A stretch of 64,000 nucleotides of DNA, from contig NC_089431.1 in NCBI RefSeq assembly GCF_026210795.1, positions 2,232,001-2,296,000 of the forward strand, written 5' to 3'. The stretch comes from Rhizophagus irregularis. Taxonomy: Eukaryota > Glomeromycota > Glomeromycetes > Glomerales > Glomeraceae. Made by a program: the position numbers and the translations under genes. Below the pieces are notes generated by a model. That model saw nothing but the letters and a program-made list of their open reading frames with translations, did no database searches and was not told the DNA's origin. Within the stretch, counting starts at the first letter, position 1. The number at the start of each line of letters is the position of its first letter. Positions 23,980 to 36,584 of the stretch are shown piece after piece.

Positions 23980-24275
23980 AGGACCCCGGATATCTAATAT
24001 AAAGGTCATAATGGACTTTTGGCCAAAAACACCCTTTTTGCTGAAACTCAAAAAATCGTTTTTTGTAAATATCTCAGCATCCAGTAATTCAATTTTAATG
24101 AACTTTTTTTTATTTTGTAGCCCTCATATAGCTCTACAATTTAAAAAAAAGTTCATCAAAATTGGACTACTGGATGCCGAGATATTTACAAAAAACGATT
24201 TTTTGAGCCCCTGAAAAATGGGCCAATCTGCTGAAAGTGTGACTTATGACCTGTTTTGGAGATATCCGGGGTCCT
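23980..24275. mobile_element. hAT-like MITE with perfect TIRs and 8-bp target duplication
   Basis: The ends are the perfect 16-bp inverted repeat AGGACCCCGGATATCT. The sequence ATAACATG directly flanks it on both sides (23,972-23,979 and 24,276-24,283), an 8-bp duplication as made by hAT transposases. The interior is also largely palindromic (tcaaaaaatcgttttttgta against its complement). No transposase is encoded. Confidence 0.88.
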
Positions 24276-24559
24276 ATAACATGTATATTGGCATCAATTA
24301 ATGCATTGATTAACAGTATCAACAATGTAAAAAGCGTATATTAAATAGTGTCAATTAAAATGATATAATGTAAATTCTTTATTAATAAATTATTGACTAT
24401 TACTACTTATTATCTATTAATTATTAAATACAAAGTTTCGTAACTTTTAGTTAATGAAATTTACCATCTATCCACTAATAAATCTAAATTTAAAACATAT
24501 AACAAAGTTTCGTAACTAAAGTTATAAAATTTATCATCTAATCCCAAATTCAAAAGTTT

Positions 24560-25020
24560 CGATTGATGTCTACAAAAGAAAAAAAAAGAAACGTTAAAAA
24601 ACGTTTCTAATAGTAAAAAAATAAAAATAAATACGAAAACTTCCCAAAATTTTGCGAAACTTATCATTTTTATAGACTGAAATTCCAAAGTCCTACAAAC
24701 AAAAGGAAAGAAAATGTTAACTAACATTCTCAATAAAAAAAAATATATGGTAATTTATGAAACTTACTATTTTTACCTGAACTTATAAAAAAAATGAAAA
24801 GAACGGTTAGTAAACCATTCCATTATAATAAAAAAAATAATAATAAAACCAAGATTCATATTTGTATCCTATGAATCTTAGTTCATCCATTTGTCAGAAA
24901 TTTTCTGAACCTATAAAAATCAAAGAAAAGAACGGTTATTAGTAACCATTCATAGTGTTTTTTTTAAAAAAAATAAATAAATAAAACCAAGATTCAGAAT
25001 ACTTACGAATCTTGGTAGGA
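24560..25020. repeat. Hairpin-module array 1
   Basis: Repeated pairs of small palindromes separated by A-rich spacers: one like GAACGGTTAGTAACCATTC and one like AAGATTC...GAATCTT. About four modules here, the clearest near 24,795-24,880 and 24,925-25,015; related modules recur at 36,800-37,250. Confidence 0.7.
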
Positions 25021-25267
25021 TCCTGAATAATACTAATATAACTCACAAGTAAACTTTAAGTACTGAAGTAAAAATACATTTTATAATATAACTCTGTCAA
25101 TATTGAAGCCAGAAATTCGATTTTACTATCATTAGAATCCTCTCATTGAGACGAATCCAATGATATAAATTTTATTAAAATCGAATCACTGGTTGTGTTA
25201 AAAATAGGGGTATGTGGGATAACAAATTTTTAAAAATACTTCTGTAATACGCAACTTTTGAAAAATT

Positions 25268-26371
25268 TTAATATAAACTCTACACAACTCAAATGTGAGT
25301 GTATCACAAATCAAGGATATTTATAACGCCTTTGTTTCCGCAATGCGTTTCAAAAAACTGACCTCTGCACAGTTAGTATATCTACATTCTGCTGTTATTC
25401 TCCCAAAGGTTCACTTTCAATCGCAAGTCACGTATATTCCTAAAATAACACTTGTACGAACCATTGGATCATATTATATTCTACACAAGAAACTCCTTTC
25501 TCTTTCCCGTACTTTTTCTTCTTTGGCTTTGTCATTAAAATTTTTTAATGAAGATACCAATCCATATACATATTTGTGTCAATGACTTATTTTTCGTTTT
25601 ATGGTTTAGGTTTCCCTATATTCCTCTGGTTTCACGTATTCCAACTGGATTATCATCACTTTCTGTACCTTTCAAGCAGCTCTGAAATAGCTTTCTTCTT
25701 TAGACAAAATTTCAAATTTTTCTAAATGGAATTCTGGTCAAAGGTCAATTTACCACAATTGGATTTTTCAGACTTTACGTATCCTTTCTGAAAGTGGTTT
25801 AAATATCAAGCTTCCTGTTGCCCTCTGTCTGGATTTAATGCCTTCTCATTCTATACCACTGGTCACTCTATCATCTGAACTTGCAAATTTTGAGAAAGCT
25901 ATTTGGTTATTTTCTCCACTTTGGTGTCTCATGCAACTTGTTGATCCTTTTCACCAATTTATTTATACTTGGATGGATCTTAAAAAAATGAACTTGGTTT
26001 CTAAAACTGGCAAAACCCCTTTCTGGTTTATTCATCTTATCAACATACCTGATTTATTTTCTTATTTACTGGCTGTTAGTACGTCTGTACAATATCCTTC
26101 CTATTTATTAAAATTACAAGACTCTGCCCTTGCTACTATTGACGAGCACTTTCATCTTGAAGCCCGCAATCAGTATTATTGGATCGTGGAATTAGATGGT
26201 GCTAATTCTATGATTTTTGGACGTGTGTTTTACACTGTTAATATTTATAGCACTCGGATTGTCTATTTCTCGCATTGGATTAACTCTTCTTCTAATTGGC
26301 CCTTTATAACTCCTTGTCAAGATTGTTCCTTGCATGACGAATCGTTAGTAAATGGTCTTCTCCAAGTGTGA
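25268..26371 (+). pseudogene. LINE ORF2 fragment (region after the reverse transcriptase)
   Basis: Two broken frames (25,295-25,585 and 25,838-26,371) resemble the minus-strand LINE at about 30,900-29,950. Shared features are LTSAQLVYLHSAVILPK against LSSKQVVYLHNAVLIPK, and further on WIVELDGANSMIFG against WIVTLDDLGSPIFG. It lacks the endonuclease, the catalytic RT core and RNase H, and is of opposite orientation. It is a decayed remnant, not a gene. Confidence 0.8.
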
Positions 26372-26559
26372 TCTGTTAGATCCAAATTGTCTTATCGATC
26401 CTGTTTAACGTTTCTTCCTTCTTATAGATGTTTACAATTATTTCATATGTCTTCACATATAGATTCTACTTGTAATAATATTAATTTATTTCTTTCTCCT
26501 TTTTTGTTATGTTCCTTTTTTAAAATTTTATTAGAATATTCTTATGTCCATATTAAAGC

Positions 26560-26646
26560 TCTAATCGGGTCAGTTCTAATCTGATAACCTGGACTGAAAA
26601 TTCAGATTGGTCCAGTCTGGATTGATGCTTTAACCCAGACCAAAAT
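26560..26646. repeat. Low-complexity tract (ggtccagtctgg type)
   Basis: Degenerate short-period sequence rich in tctggt and cagacc. The same type of tract lies on the other side of the nested element at 36,412-36,500. Confidence 0.6.
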
Positions 26647-26662
26647 CACTGGTCAAAAACCA

Positions 26663-27914
26663 AGGTAAACATAGCATGAGCTTGAATTTTATTAATTAAT
26701 GCCGAAGTAACTTTAGAGAAACACAGAGTGATCTAAAAAGTATCGCAACAAGTGCAGAACTAATAGAAAAACAAAGAACAAATAATCTTCCGAAATTACA
26801 AATAAGAAAAGCTAAGATTAAAAACCCCACCCTCTCTATATAAATAACTACGGCTACTCCCCCCAAATATATCTCAAAATGAGTAAAGTCGACTATGCTA
26901 TACGTAACCCATCCAGCGCCGTACCCACTCCTAGAATCGGTAAAGAACCTCCGAGCTACCATTAGCACTATCAAAAATGCCTAAAATTCAATTTCCCCTA
27001 TTTGACTACATACTATGGATAACAAACCTATTTCACAAAGACCTCTGGGAACTTTTTAGTGTCATGCAGTCCAGCCGATGGGGAACTTTTTAGTGTCGTG
27101 CAATCCCTGAAGGGACACCCACCTCATTTCGAACGATCCCAAACGGAGGACACCCACCTCATTGCGAACAATCCATCGACCTAAGATCTACCTAGATAAG
27201 TCAATCCAATGATAGTCCATCATGTGACCACCTTGATCGGCATACTACAAAAACTGCGGTACCCAACCTGTCACCCCCTTATCACCCCAATGATGATCGA
27301 TTTTGAAAATTGTAACACCAAGCCACCATGACGATCAAATTTTCCAGTATCCCCCACCCCCAAAGAAAATAAGGTTACACCGAAAAAAGTGACCAAGAAA
27401 AACAAAAAGCAAAAAATAAAGACATAAACCTCAGGAAAACTCGAAGTGCAATGAGAAAAACCTGAGTAAAATTCACCAAACATACACCTCAACTCCGTCT
27501 CCTTATTTTAGAAGACTAACTCCCCAGTTAACAACATCAACTAGCAAGAAATACGTTGGTCAGGAGCTCCTTCCAAGAAATACCAGTCCGGCCTGCGAAC
27601 CACTTGGCCAGTTAGACTTTAAAGGCGTAGGAACCAAGACGCACTACTTTTCAACCTTTCAGAAAGCCCAGGGGAACGTTCGTATGGAACTGCCATCTTA
27701 CAGTATTATTGGTAACTCCAAGCACTACGATAACGGTCCTAACTCAATATAAGCCGTAAGGAGTTCAGGCGAAACTAAAGACCTCAGTAATAACTTTATA
27801 TAACATCGAAAAGTCCTTTTACTATCACTCAAGGCAAAAAATCCTCATATTTTTCATCCATAACTTCATGGGAAAAAATGGGCAGAGCCCAACGGGGGAG
27901 AAAGTACGATCATC
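26663..27914 (-). mobile_element. 1.25-kb retroelement-like insert, non-coding
   Basis: Bounded by ACTGGTCAAAAACCA on both sides (26,648-26,662 and 27,915-27,929). It is GC-richer than its surroundings. Its left 350 bp resembles the 3' end of the neighbouring LINE (both begin aggyaaacrtrgcat), so it is read as a minus-strand element with its 3' end at left. It contains two short tandem duplications (gggaactttttagtgtc near 27,047 and 27,080; gacacccacctcatt near 27,113 and 27,149). No credible open frame. Confidence 0.65.
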
Positions 27915-28269
27915 ACTGGTCAAAAACCAGGCAAACGTGGCATAGTAGCCTTTATCTTTATTAAATTTATTCGAACTTTGACAATTTACAAAAATAAAAA
28001 GAAAGATATAAAAATAAAACTAACTAAAAACAAAGCTATATAGTCTCCTAAGAAAAAATAAAGTAAAAAATTAATCTAAAAAAAGAAAAATCGCATTACA
28101 CTAAATTTCCCCAGATCTTCCCCCTTGATATATTCCAACCAAAGTAGAAGCAACTATGCTAACAAAATAACGAATAGCGCGCCCACTATAAAAATCGACA
28201 CTCCATCCTGCAAAAGCTGTTATTAAGTAGCACCGTTAGACGACCCATAAAACCCGAAAAGTGATTAAA

Positions 28270-31200
28270 CTAAGGCAAACTATATTTCATCGAGTTCTTC
28301 AACCAATCGGTTCCGGAGTCACGTGAATCGTGTAGGGTCGGAGGTGGTAAAGATGAGTAAGGTATGTACATCGACAAAGGCAGATTGGATGGCTTCGGAG
28401 TAGTTTTCAACTTATAGGTAATGTTCATCGCATTTTTCCATCTACTTTTCTCATAAGAACGCGGATTCCAGATTCGTCTTCTGAATTTCTGGACAAAATT
28501 GTTATGAATAGCAGCGATAACTTTAATCGCAGAAGTTCTCGGAATGGATAAATCAACAAATAAGTCGATGAAAAGTTTGGGTAAGCAACCACGGATAAGG
28601 GCGAAGGAGGACCAATTTGTAGAAGAAAAGGACCAGCATGAAAGAGAAGTAAGTTTAGCTATAAATGGAGTAGGATCAGTATCAACCAAATTACTCGCTT
28701 CCAGAAGTTTGGAAATCAAATGATTTTGATAAGATTGGAGAATTTGCTGCATAGGCAGACGTCGTCTTTTGCACATAAAAAGGTGCATCAGGTCTTCCAT
28801 GCGGTCGATACAAGAACGGCAAGTTAATTCGTCCATGTATAAGTCTGGTCGGGTCCGTTTAAGCTTTTCCAGTGTAGGCAAATCATCCAAGAAAAGTTTG
28901 AATTTAAAGGTTAGGTGTCTTGAAGCGTGCTCGGAGTAAAAGATGCATCATGAGAGGGCTTAAAATTTAAGGTGAACCAAGTAAGTTCCCAGTCAACAAT
29001 ATAATCTATATTAATTGATAATAAAGTAATAAAGTGAAATCGCGTTAAATTTAACAAATCGCGCATTAGCTGCGTTTGATAATATTGTTTTAGGAGGTGT
29101 CGTGGATTAAATTCACAAACAACATCATTGTCATAAATTAAGACAAAATCATGGGCAGAGGCCAGGTCCATTCCAGAGATCAAAATACTGGTTGACGCGG
29201 TATGAGCAGTATTGGCCAAAAGGAGTCAGCAAAATCGTTTAAGTAATTGCCAGAATGAGCTTTAACTTTGACGGGAAGGACAGTCAAATTTTTTGAGAGG
29301 ATGGTTCGCTCGATAATAGCCCAAAGTTCAAAATTTGTAGTTTTATAGTACAAACGACTATTTGAATAAATAGAGGAAAAACAACTTCGAGACCATCAAT
29401 GGCAGTTTGCGAGTCAGTATAAATAGTAACTTCTGAGTCACGTGGAGAAATAGTTAAAACTGCATAAATAGCAGCAGCCTCAGCACGAGAAGAAGAGGGA
29501 TTATCACGTATGAGGCCGTGAGCGTAAGTGGCGATAGAGTTAGGAAAACCTGCATCGGGGAGCTATTTGCATCAAGACCAGCCCATAGAGAACGATCGGG
29601 AGTGCTTAAATTAATAAGAGACCCATCAGTGAAAAAGGTATAACGCGAATCCGAGGAAACGACCAGCGGGGAATTTGCAAAGACAGCAGCAGCCGAGGAT
29701 TCAATAGTGACAGGAGTATTAGGGGCTATAGCGGTATCTGCAGAATAAGAATCGGAATCAAAATCCAATCTACTATAATAAAGACGGACACCATCTTCTA
29801 TATCAGCCCAGGTAAAAGGTGAAGTCACTTCAGAGGTAGTACGTCTAATTCGTTCATTGGTAGTGGGCAAAATAAGCGAATGGCGTAGAGAGACCGTAGT
29901 TGTACATAGGGTTAAATCAGCATTCCATTTTTTGGAAGGAGGTAGGGGAATATGGGCAGCGCAGCCAGGGCAAGGAGAAAGTCGAATAAGATCTCCAGGC
30001 GAAGATTCACAATCAGGAGAGACCCAATGGACAATGGAACAAGTACCACGACTTGTTTGGACCAAAAGTTGTTTGCCGAAGATGGGAGAACCAAGATCGT
30101 CTAACGTGACAATCCAATTTTTTGTAGTGGGAGGAGAGGATAGACAAGGTTCCAATTCATAAAATGAAGAAGCATTCGTATGCAGAGTAATAAACTGATC
30201 CAGCAAACGATTATTGGAGTCAGAAACAGTGGTAGCTTGTTGGATATCTTTATACCAATAAGGGATACGGCCAGGGCCACGTCGTCCAACCAAATTATCA
30301 TAGTAAGCCTTCCAGGAAATTAAATGAGTTCCTTGATGGAGTAACAAGCTGAGATAAATAAAACAGTTGTCGTTTACGCAGGATGGGAAAATAGGCTTTA
30401 AAGGCTTTAGGCGTCGTGCATTCAAATAAAGGAACGCATCCATCTATCAAGGACAAATTTGGAAGCTTCGATAATTGAGTGTGAAGCAACCGAAAAGGAG
30501 TAGAAGACAAGAGAGCAATAGTGCATGCGATATAATCTTTTTTGAAAGAAAATAGAGAAGACCATATAGACCAATCTTTAATTAAAAGGGGAGAAATAGG
30601 AATCAAAGAATTATATTGAATTAAACTCAATCTATAAATAAAAAGAGATTGAATAAAAACAGAAGAAGAGTTAGCCATTAAAAATAAATTAGTAATATGA
30701 CATTGTCGTTGATGAGCAAACAAATTAATCAAGCCCAAGGCATGAGACAAAAATAAAATGGAATTAGGTAAAGAACGAGAAAAGTTTGCTTTATGCTTTA
30801 CGACAGATCGTATACTTCTCGTTATTAGGTGACAATCAGATTCAGATAAGTGAGTAACTTGCATCCGATATTCAAGTTTCGGTATAAGGACGGCATTATG
30901 TAAATACACAACTTGTTTGGAAGAGAGCTTTGCAGGTCGGATGGTCGCAGCAAAGGAGCAGCATTCGCGTTTGAGTGCTTTCTTAGACAAAATCACGGGA
31001 GCTCTTAATGTTAAACCAAACACCTAAAAAACGAAAAGAAGTTGTCATGGAAATTGGGGTAATAGTAATGGAAGGAACACTATTTAAAAAGGATAAATCC
31101 AAATTAAAAGTGATAGGGGATAAAGTGGAATTTGGAGTCAAAGGCAACGAATTAGTGATTAACACATATTTGTTATGATTGGCAGAAGTGTTATTGATCT

Positions 31201-33818
31201 GATAAAATTCTTCAGTAATGGATAACATAAATTCCATGCCAGCTTTTGACGAGGAAATAAGAGTAGAGTCATCCATAAATACTAAATTATTAATCTTCAA
31301 ATCAAGAGAAGGACTTGAAGAATCAATTAAAGACGGTGTAGAAAGAACATAAGGGTCCATCATCTCATTCTTCAGAATAGTAAGTAAGGGATCAATATAA
31401 ATGACCCATAAAAGAGGAGAAATAACTTCGCCTTGGTCAATACCAATGCGAACCCTATAGGCAGGCGTAGATCCATGAGCAGTGAAAACGCGATTAGTGC
31501 GTTTCATAAAAAGTGAAAGAATAAACTTAACAGCGGAGGCTGGAAGACGTATACGTTCTAAAGCGAAACGTAACATCATTAAATCAACAGAATCAAAAGC
31601 TTTAGAAATATCTTGGGAAAGAATCCAAAGTGGGTTTTTGTTGATATCAGGCATCATGGATAATAGATTCTAAAGTAATAATAGGGTCGCGGCAAGAACC
31701 TCCAGGAAGACCAGCGAAGTTACCACCTTTAAGAACATCATGTGAAGCCATAATGGTAGAAAGGCGATTATAAAAAAGTTTGACAAGAGATTTCCTAATC
31801 ACTTCAAGTATGGTAATAGGGCGAGTATTTTTTAATTGACACTTCCATTCGTGAGGTTTGGGGATAGGAAAAACCATTGCTTGTCGCCATAAATCAGGAA
31901 TATCAGCTTTGGAAAGACATGCTTGAATCGGAAAATGAGAAGTAAAGCCGAGGTACGAGATCCGAGATGTTTGAGCATTTCATAAGTAATCATGGAAGGA
32001 CAGAGGCTTTACCGTTAGGAGTGGAAGAAACGGTGGATAACCATTCATCAAGGGTAGGGGGATTCATTAAAGAATCATAGATGGAGGAGGACACATCATC
32101 CATAGGTTGATAGGCAGAAGACCATTTATCAGGTAGTGTATCGATAGATACAGGAGGAGTGGACTTTATAGGTACAAAGTTTTGGAAATGGTTAACAACA
32201 GCATCATCTATGTCCTTAGGAGCAGTCAACAACTGAGGTTGAGAAGGATGGTCGATGAAGACACGGTCCAAAGTGATACGGCGACGGAGTGCGAAAGCGC
32301 TGAATCAATAAAGGAGGAAAGGTCAGTTTCAAAATTATTATTCCTATCGTCCAAGTGAGCACGGATGGAGGAGTCTTGGAATTCTTTTTCTTGAAGTAAA
32401 TGAAATCCCCGTAAGGATTTTGAAATATTGGATAAATCATCAAGAAGTGACTTGAAATTATCTTGTCGACATGATGAAAGAGAAAAGGGCAGAGTAGGAA
32501 TGAAAGTAAAAATTTTCTTATATAATTGAAGAATGTTCTGAAGTCGATGCAAATGTATAGACCACTTATGTTCATGAGCAGCAGAATAAGTTAAAGGATA
32601 TTTGCGCAATAGACGTATCGAATGCATTAGGCGATTTAAAAACCGATAATTTTGAGTTAAAATTTCCAGATCTTTAAGGAACCTAGGAGTATAATTATTG
32701 CCAACAGTAGAAGAAGGTAAAGTAGCGTTGGCGGATTTAAGGATTCGCGATTGAAGGTATTCGCACATCTGATTGATATGCCAGGAGGAAAAGGTTGATG
32801 GTGAAACATCACATAAGGCATCAGCTTTGTCAGCAAATTCCGTCCATTGAGTATCAGTTACAGAATCAAATTTGAAAATGCGACGGGTTTGGCGCTTAAG
32901 TTGACGAGCGCGAGCCAATTTGGTAGAGGCAAAAGTAAAGACATATCATAATATGTGATGACAGGGTTGTGATCAGATGTGCAGATGTCTTGAGCATTAA
33001 AAATACAAGCAGTAAGAGCAAATCCTTTGAGAAGATGGCAGGGACCATACATAATCAACACGAGTAATGTGGTCATTGCGTTGAAAGGTACCTAAAGAAT
33101 CGGAAAGATTAATGGGTGTAAAATCTTCATATCCATGGGAAAGGAGATGAAAAAGTAATCGGTGTATATGTTTTGAAGCAATTTGAGGTTGATTAAAATA
33201 AATAGGATAATATTTATCTAAATGCATATTAAAATCGCCACAAACAGCATGATAAAAACCAGCTTGTTTAGTAAGGATAAGTTGTTGAATAAGCAAATCA
33301 ATAGTGTCAGTGCGCAGAACACTTTCAGCAGGGGGAGGGATATAAATAACAAATATACGCAATTTAACATTGCCTTTGAAATATAAATCAACAGAAAGCA
33401 GTCGTGAAGAATGGGATTTAAAGTCTTGTACATGTGATGCAAGAGAATTTTCTATAAATAGGGAAACACCACCAGAAGAGAGAATTTGTTTAGAAGTATC
33501 CAAATTCGAAGAAAACACAGTATAATTAGAAAGTCGTTTGGATAAAAACTTCATTTGTTTAGGGTGGATATGAGTATCAACAATACCACCAAAGGAAATA
33601 TGTTTTAGAGAAAAGAAGGTAGAAATCTCTTCTAATTTAGTCTGACCATGCATTTTAAGGCCATTGACATTAAAAGAGGAGATATTAAATGAATTGGGGA
33701 TAGGAGAAGTGTTACTAGGAGAAGAAAATAATGATTCATGTGAAAAAAGTTCAGTAACATTATTGGGGTTGGGAGGGTTTCGTACAAAGGTGTCATAATT
33801 AAAATTATTGTCCGACAT
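28270..33818 (-). pseudogene. LINE ORF2 remnant (endonuclease, reverse transcriptase, RNase H)
   Basis: Domains in order on the minus strand: APE-type endonuclease (FNISSFNVNGLKMHG, catalytic CGDFNMHLD) at 33,818-33,050; a linker; reverse transcriptase at about 31,880-31,100 with QDISKAFDSVD and the catalytic FMDDSTL (FMDD in place of the usual FADD); RNase H at about 29,660-29,210 with FFTDGSL, SRAEAAAIYA, IYTDSQ and KAHSGNYLNDFAD; then a C-terminal cysteine/histidine motif (CRSCIDRMEDLMHLFMC). At least seven frame changes or stops separate the pieces, so it is a pseudogene. Confidence 0.85.
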
Positions 33819-33887
33819 TAAAACACAATGATAAAAACAGTCGGGGAGATAAGATTTGAAGAAGAAAATTAAATAGAAGAAGCTGAA

Positions 33888-35964
33888 TCAGCTTGTTCTA
33901 GGGGAAGCACCACCAATGGAGCTAATGAATTGTTTGATATGACCAGTAAGTTGGTCCAATTTACTTTCAATAACGACTCTACTATTTTTGAGATCATTAA
34001 TTTCTTCTTGCGTGGAGGAGATAGGGGTAAAAGGAGGAGCATTTGGAGAAAGGTGAGAAGAAGGAAGTGATGTGTCGGGAATAATAGTGAATGTAGGCGA
34101 AGGTCGCGTTAAAATGCTTTTGGGGGGCAGTGAAGATTTAGCGGAAGACTGAATATTAAGCGGAAGCATGAGTTACGGGGGATCTTCTTGCATGAGGTCG
34201 GTTCGGGTTCGTTGGGCGCAGGAAGTGGATCGAGGCCAAGGTGTGATTCAATACGAGTCATCCGTTGGTCAGCAAGTTCAAGAGCGGAGATGCGTTTGTG
34301 AAAGTTGGCAACTTCACATTGTAATTCTCGCAAAAGGTTTAAAATGTTATTAGCATCATCAGGAGATAATGCAGAGTTAGGAGTTTGTTGAGGTAAGGGA
34401 CGTGCTTTAGAACGAGAGGAGGAAGAAAAGGAGACCGATCGTTCTTTGCTATTATGGCGGGCACGATGAGAGGTACTGGGAGGGGGTTTGTTATGATTAT
34501 TATCATTATTAGTGCGGTCGTGGGAAACGTTATTGGCTCGTCCAGAATTGGAAGCGGATCGATCTTTAGATTTGGAGCGAGATCGAGAGCGAACGTGCAT
34601 TGGCAGCATTAGAATTGGAGCGATGAGGTTGATTAACATTAAATCGTTCTTTAAGTTTTGCAACAGGGTCGCGAGTGCGACTTCTACCTCTGGTTTGTTT
34701 GAGTGGGCAAAAATTTGGAGCACAACCTAATTTGCCACATCTGTGACAAAGTTTGTTAGTATTATCTGGGAGGACCAGAAAAGCACTTTGCCTTGGAAGC
34801 TGACAGTCTGTTCCATAGCAGCATCCATGGTTTCTTGGGAATTGAAGGTGACGTAAGCCCATCTTTTGGGCTTGTAAGATTTAGAGAAAGCGGCACATTG
34901 ACAGCTTTGCGCCGAAGTACAGTAAGGGGAGCCAAATTGATATCCTTAACATTGGGGGGAAGTTGGGTGAGGGTGGCAACGTATTGACGGCGCGCAGCCT
35001 TTTGATCACAGAATAAGAACGTGGAGTAATTCGAGGCAGGTGGAGAAACATGCGCAGCCCATTGGTCGGTAAAACGAGCAATAGAATCGGCGTGATCATA
35101 AACAATGCGGGCTTGCTGAACTTTGGCATTAGGCCTGGAGAAAAGGCGGCAAGAGGTGATATTACCAAATTTCTTAAAATAAGCCATGAGGTTGTCTTTT
35201 TTAATGAAGAAAGGGATATCGGTAACTTGGATAGCCCGGAGATCTTCGTGGATCGGAGTTGGCGAGGGTCATGTGCATGAAAGATTAAGTCAGGGAACTC
35301 AGGATGGGTGGAACCAACGCACAGATCGCGTGCTTCAGCTGTATGGAAGTGGATAACGAGGCGTTTGGCTTCACCAGAACCAGTCATACGTGCTTTTCCA
35401 GTAAACGACTCGTAAGTTTCTAAAAAAAGATTATTAACAGCCTCAGCAATGGGCTTTAATTAAGGTAGGAATTTCTTAAGAGATTCAGGGGCAGGCATTC
35501 GGTGCAGCCGCAGCCTGAAAATCTTCTCTGGTTATGGCGAGGTCGCACTGGATCTGGAGTATGATCGTCATCGGAGCGCCGTTGGTATCCAAATTGGGCG
35601 ACGCGTTAGGGGGTTGTTGCAAGTCTTTGTTTAAAGGTGCGTACGTGGACGCGTCCACATTTCCAGAAGACGCGACGTGACTGGGCGCAGTTGGCGCAGC
35701 AGATTTTTTCGGGGAGGAGGTCAAAGTATTTTCGCCAGAGATATTTTGTTGAGGAGAAGAGGAAAATCCATCTACTCCAACGTCAGCCGTCTGGTCATCG
35801 GCAACGTAAGTCTTCTTCCATAGAATTTTCGGTAATCGTACGATTACGTTTCTGCTGGACAGTGTTTTCACCATCGGAGCTTGAGTTATCGGAGTTATTA
35901 TTTTTTCGTTCTTGACGGGAAGCTTTCCTACTGTTAGGGTTATGACACGCCAGGCTCTCGGCAT
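33888..35964 (-). pseudogene. LINE ORF1 remnant (nucleic-acid-binding protein)
   Basis: Successive broken frames show an RRM-like segment (AYFKKFGNITSCRLF), a cysteine knuckle CHRCGKLGCAPNFC, an Arg/Ser-rich stretch (RSRSRSKSKDRS) and a coiled-coil-like tail with NFHKRISALELADQRM. The frame changes at about 35,200, 34,870, 34,600 and 34,130. Such proteins bind the LINE RNA. Confidence 0.75.
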
Positions 35965-36411
35965 AGTTACCAGACGTAGTAGAGGGCTCGAGTTGGGAAT
36001 ATATAAAATATAAAATTTTATTAGTAGTTTGTATTATTTTTTAAAAATAATAAAAAATATTTTTCGTCGAAAATTTCGTTTTTGAAAAATTCAGGAGAGA
36101 GTTCACTAGTCACTACTGGTCAAAAACCAATATATCGGGTAGCAGATATGTATTAGATATGTACCCAATATGTGTAGTATTAATGCAGAAAATCGGGTAC
36201 CCAATATGTGTAAGATATGTGTAAATATATATATCGTCTACATATCATTTACATATCATATACATATCGGTACCTAATATGTATATGATATATATATTTA
36301 CATATATCTTACACATATCAGGTACCCGATTTTCTGCATTAATACTACACATATCGGGTACATATCTGATACATATCTGCTACCCGATATATTGGTTTTT
36401 GACCAGTGAAT

Positions 36412-36500
36412 ATTCGGTCTGGTCTGGTCCGGTTTCGGATTATAAATCTAACCCAGATTGAATTAAACAGGTTGGAACCAACCCGGACTGATAAATATTT
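36412..36500. repeat. Low-complexity tract (ggtctggtctggtccgg type)
   Basis: Degenerate short-period sequence matching in style the tract at 26,560-26,646, which abutted it before the insertions (inference). Confidence 0.55.
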
Positions 36501-36584
36501 TTGCAATGGTTTATATTAAAACCGTTGCGATTATTTAATTATTAAATAAAAAAATGTTGCGTAATGTTTTTTTAACATATTATT

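Larger units (their letters stand above)
27930..36114 (-). mobile_element. Decayed full-length-sized LINE (APE endonuclease, RT, RNase H; I/Tad1-like)
   Basis: About 8.2 kb on the minus strand, with ORF1 and ORF2 remnants and ~340 bp of 3' flank. Both ends touch copies of the 15-bp ACTGGTCAAAAACCA. The order zinc-knuckle ORF1, APE endonuclease, reverse transcriptase, RNase H, terminal CCHC is that of I-superfamily elements; the clade name is inference. Multiple frame changes show it cannot move by itself. Confidence 0.85.
26647..36408. mobile_element. Foldback element, copy 2, interrupted by retroelement insertions
   Basis: The left tip CACTGGTCAAAAACCA (26,647-26,662) and the complementary right tip (36,391-36,408) are flanked by AAT on both sides (26,644-26,646 and 36,409-36,411). 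The rest of the left arm resumes at 36,115, and 36,115-36,408 is a palindrome with atatcgggtac-type repeats like copy 1. Everything between is later insertions bounded by copies of ACTGGTCAAAAACCA. Confidence 0.75.

Noticed and set aside
29857-30162. Plus-strand frame of 101 codons in the LINE
   Set aside because: Antisense to the RNase H/linker part of ORF2.
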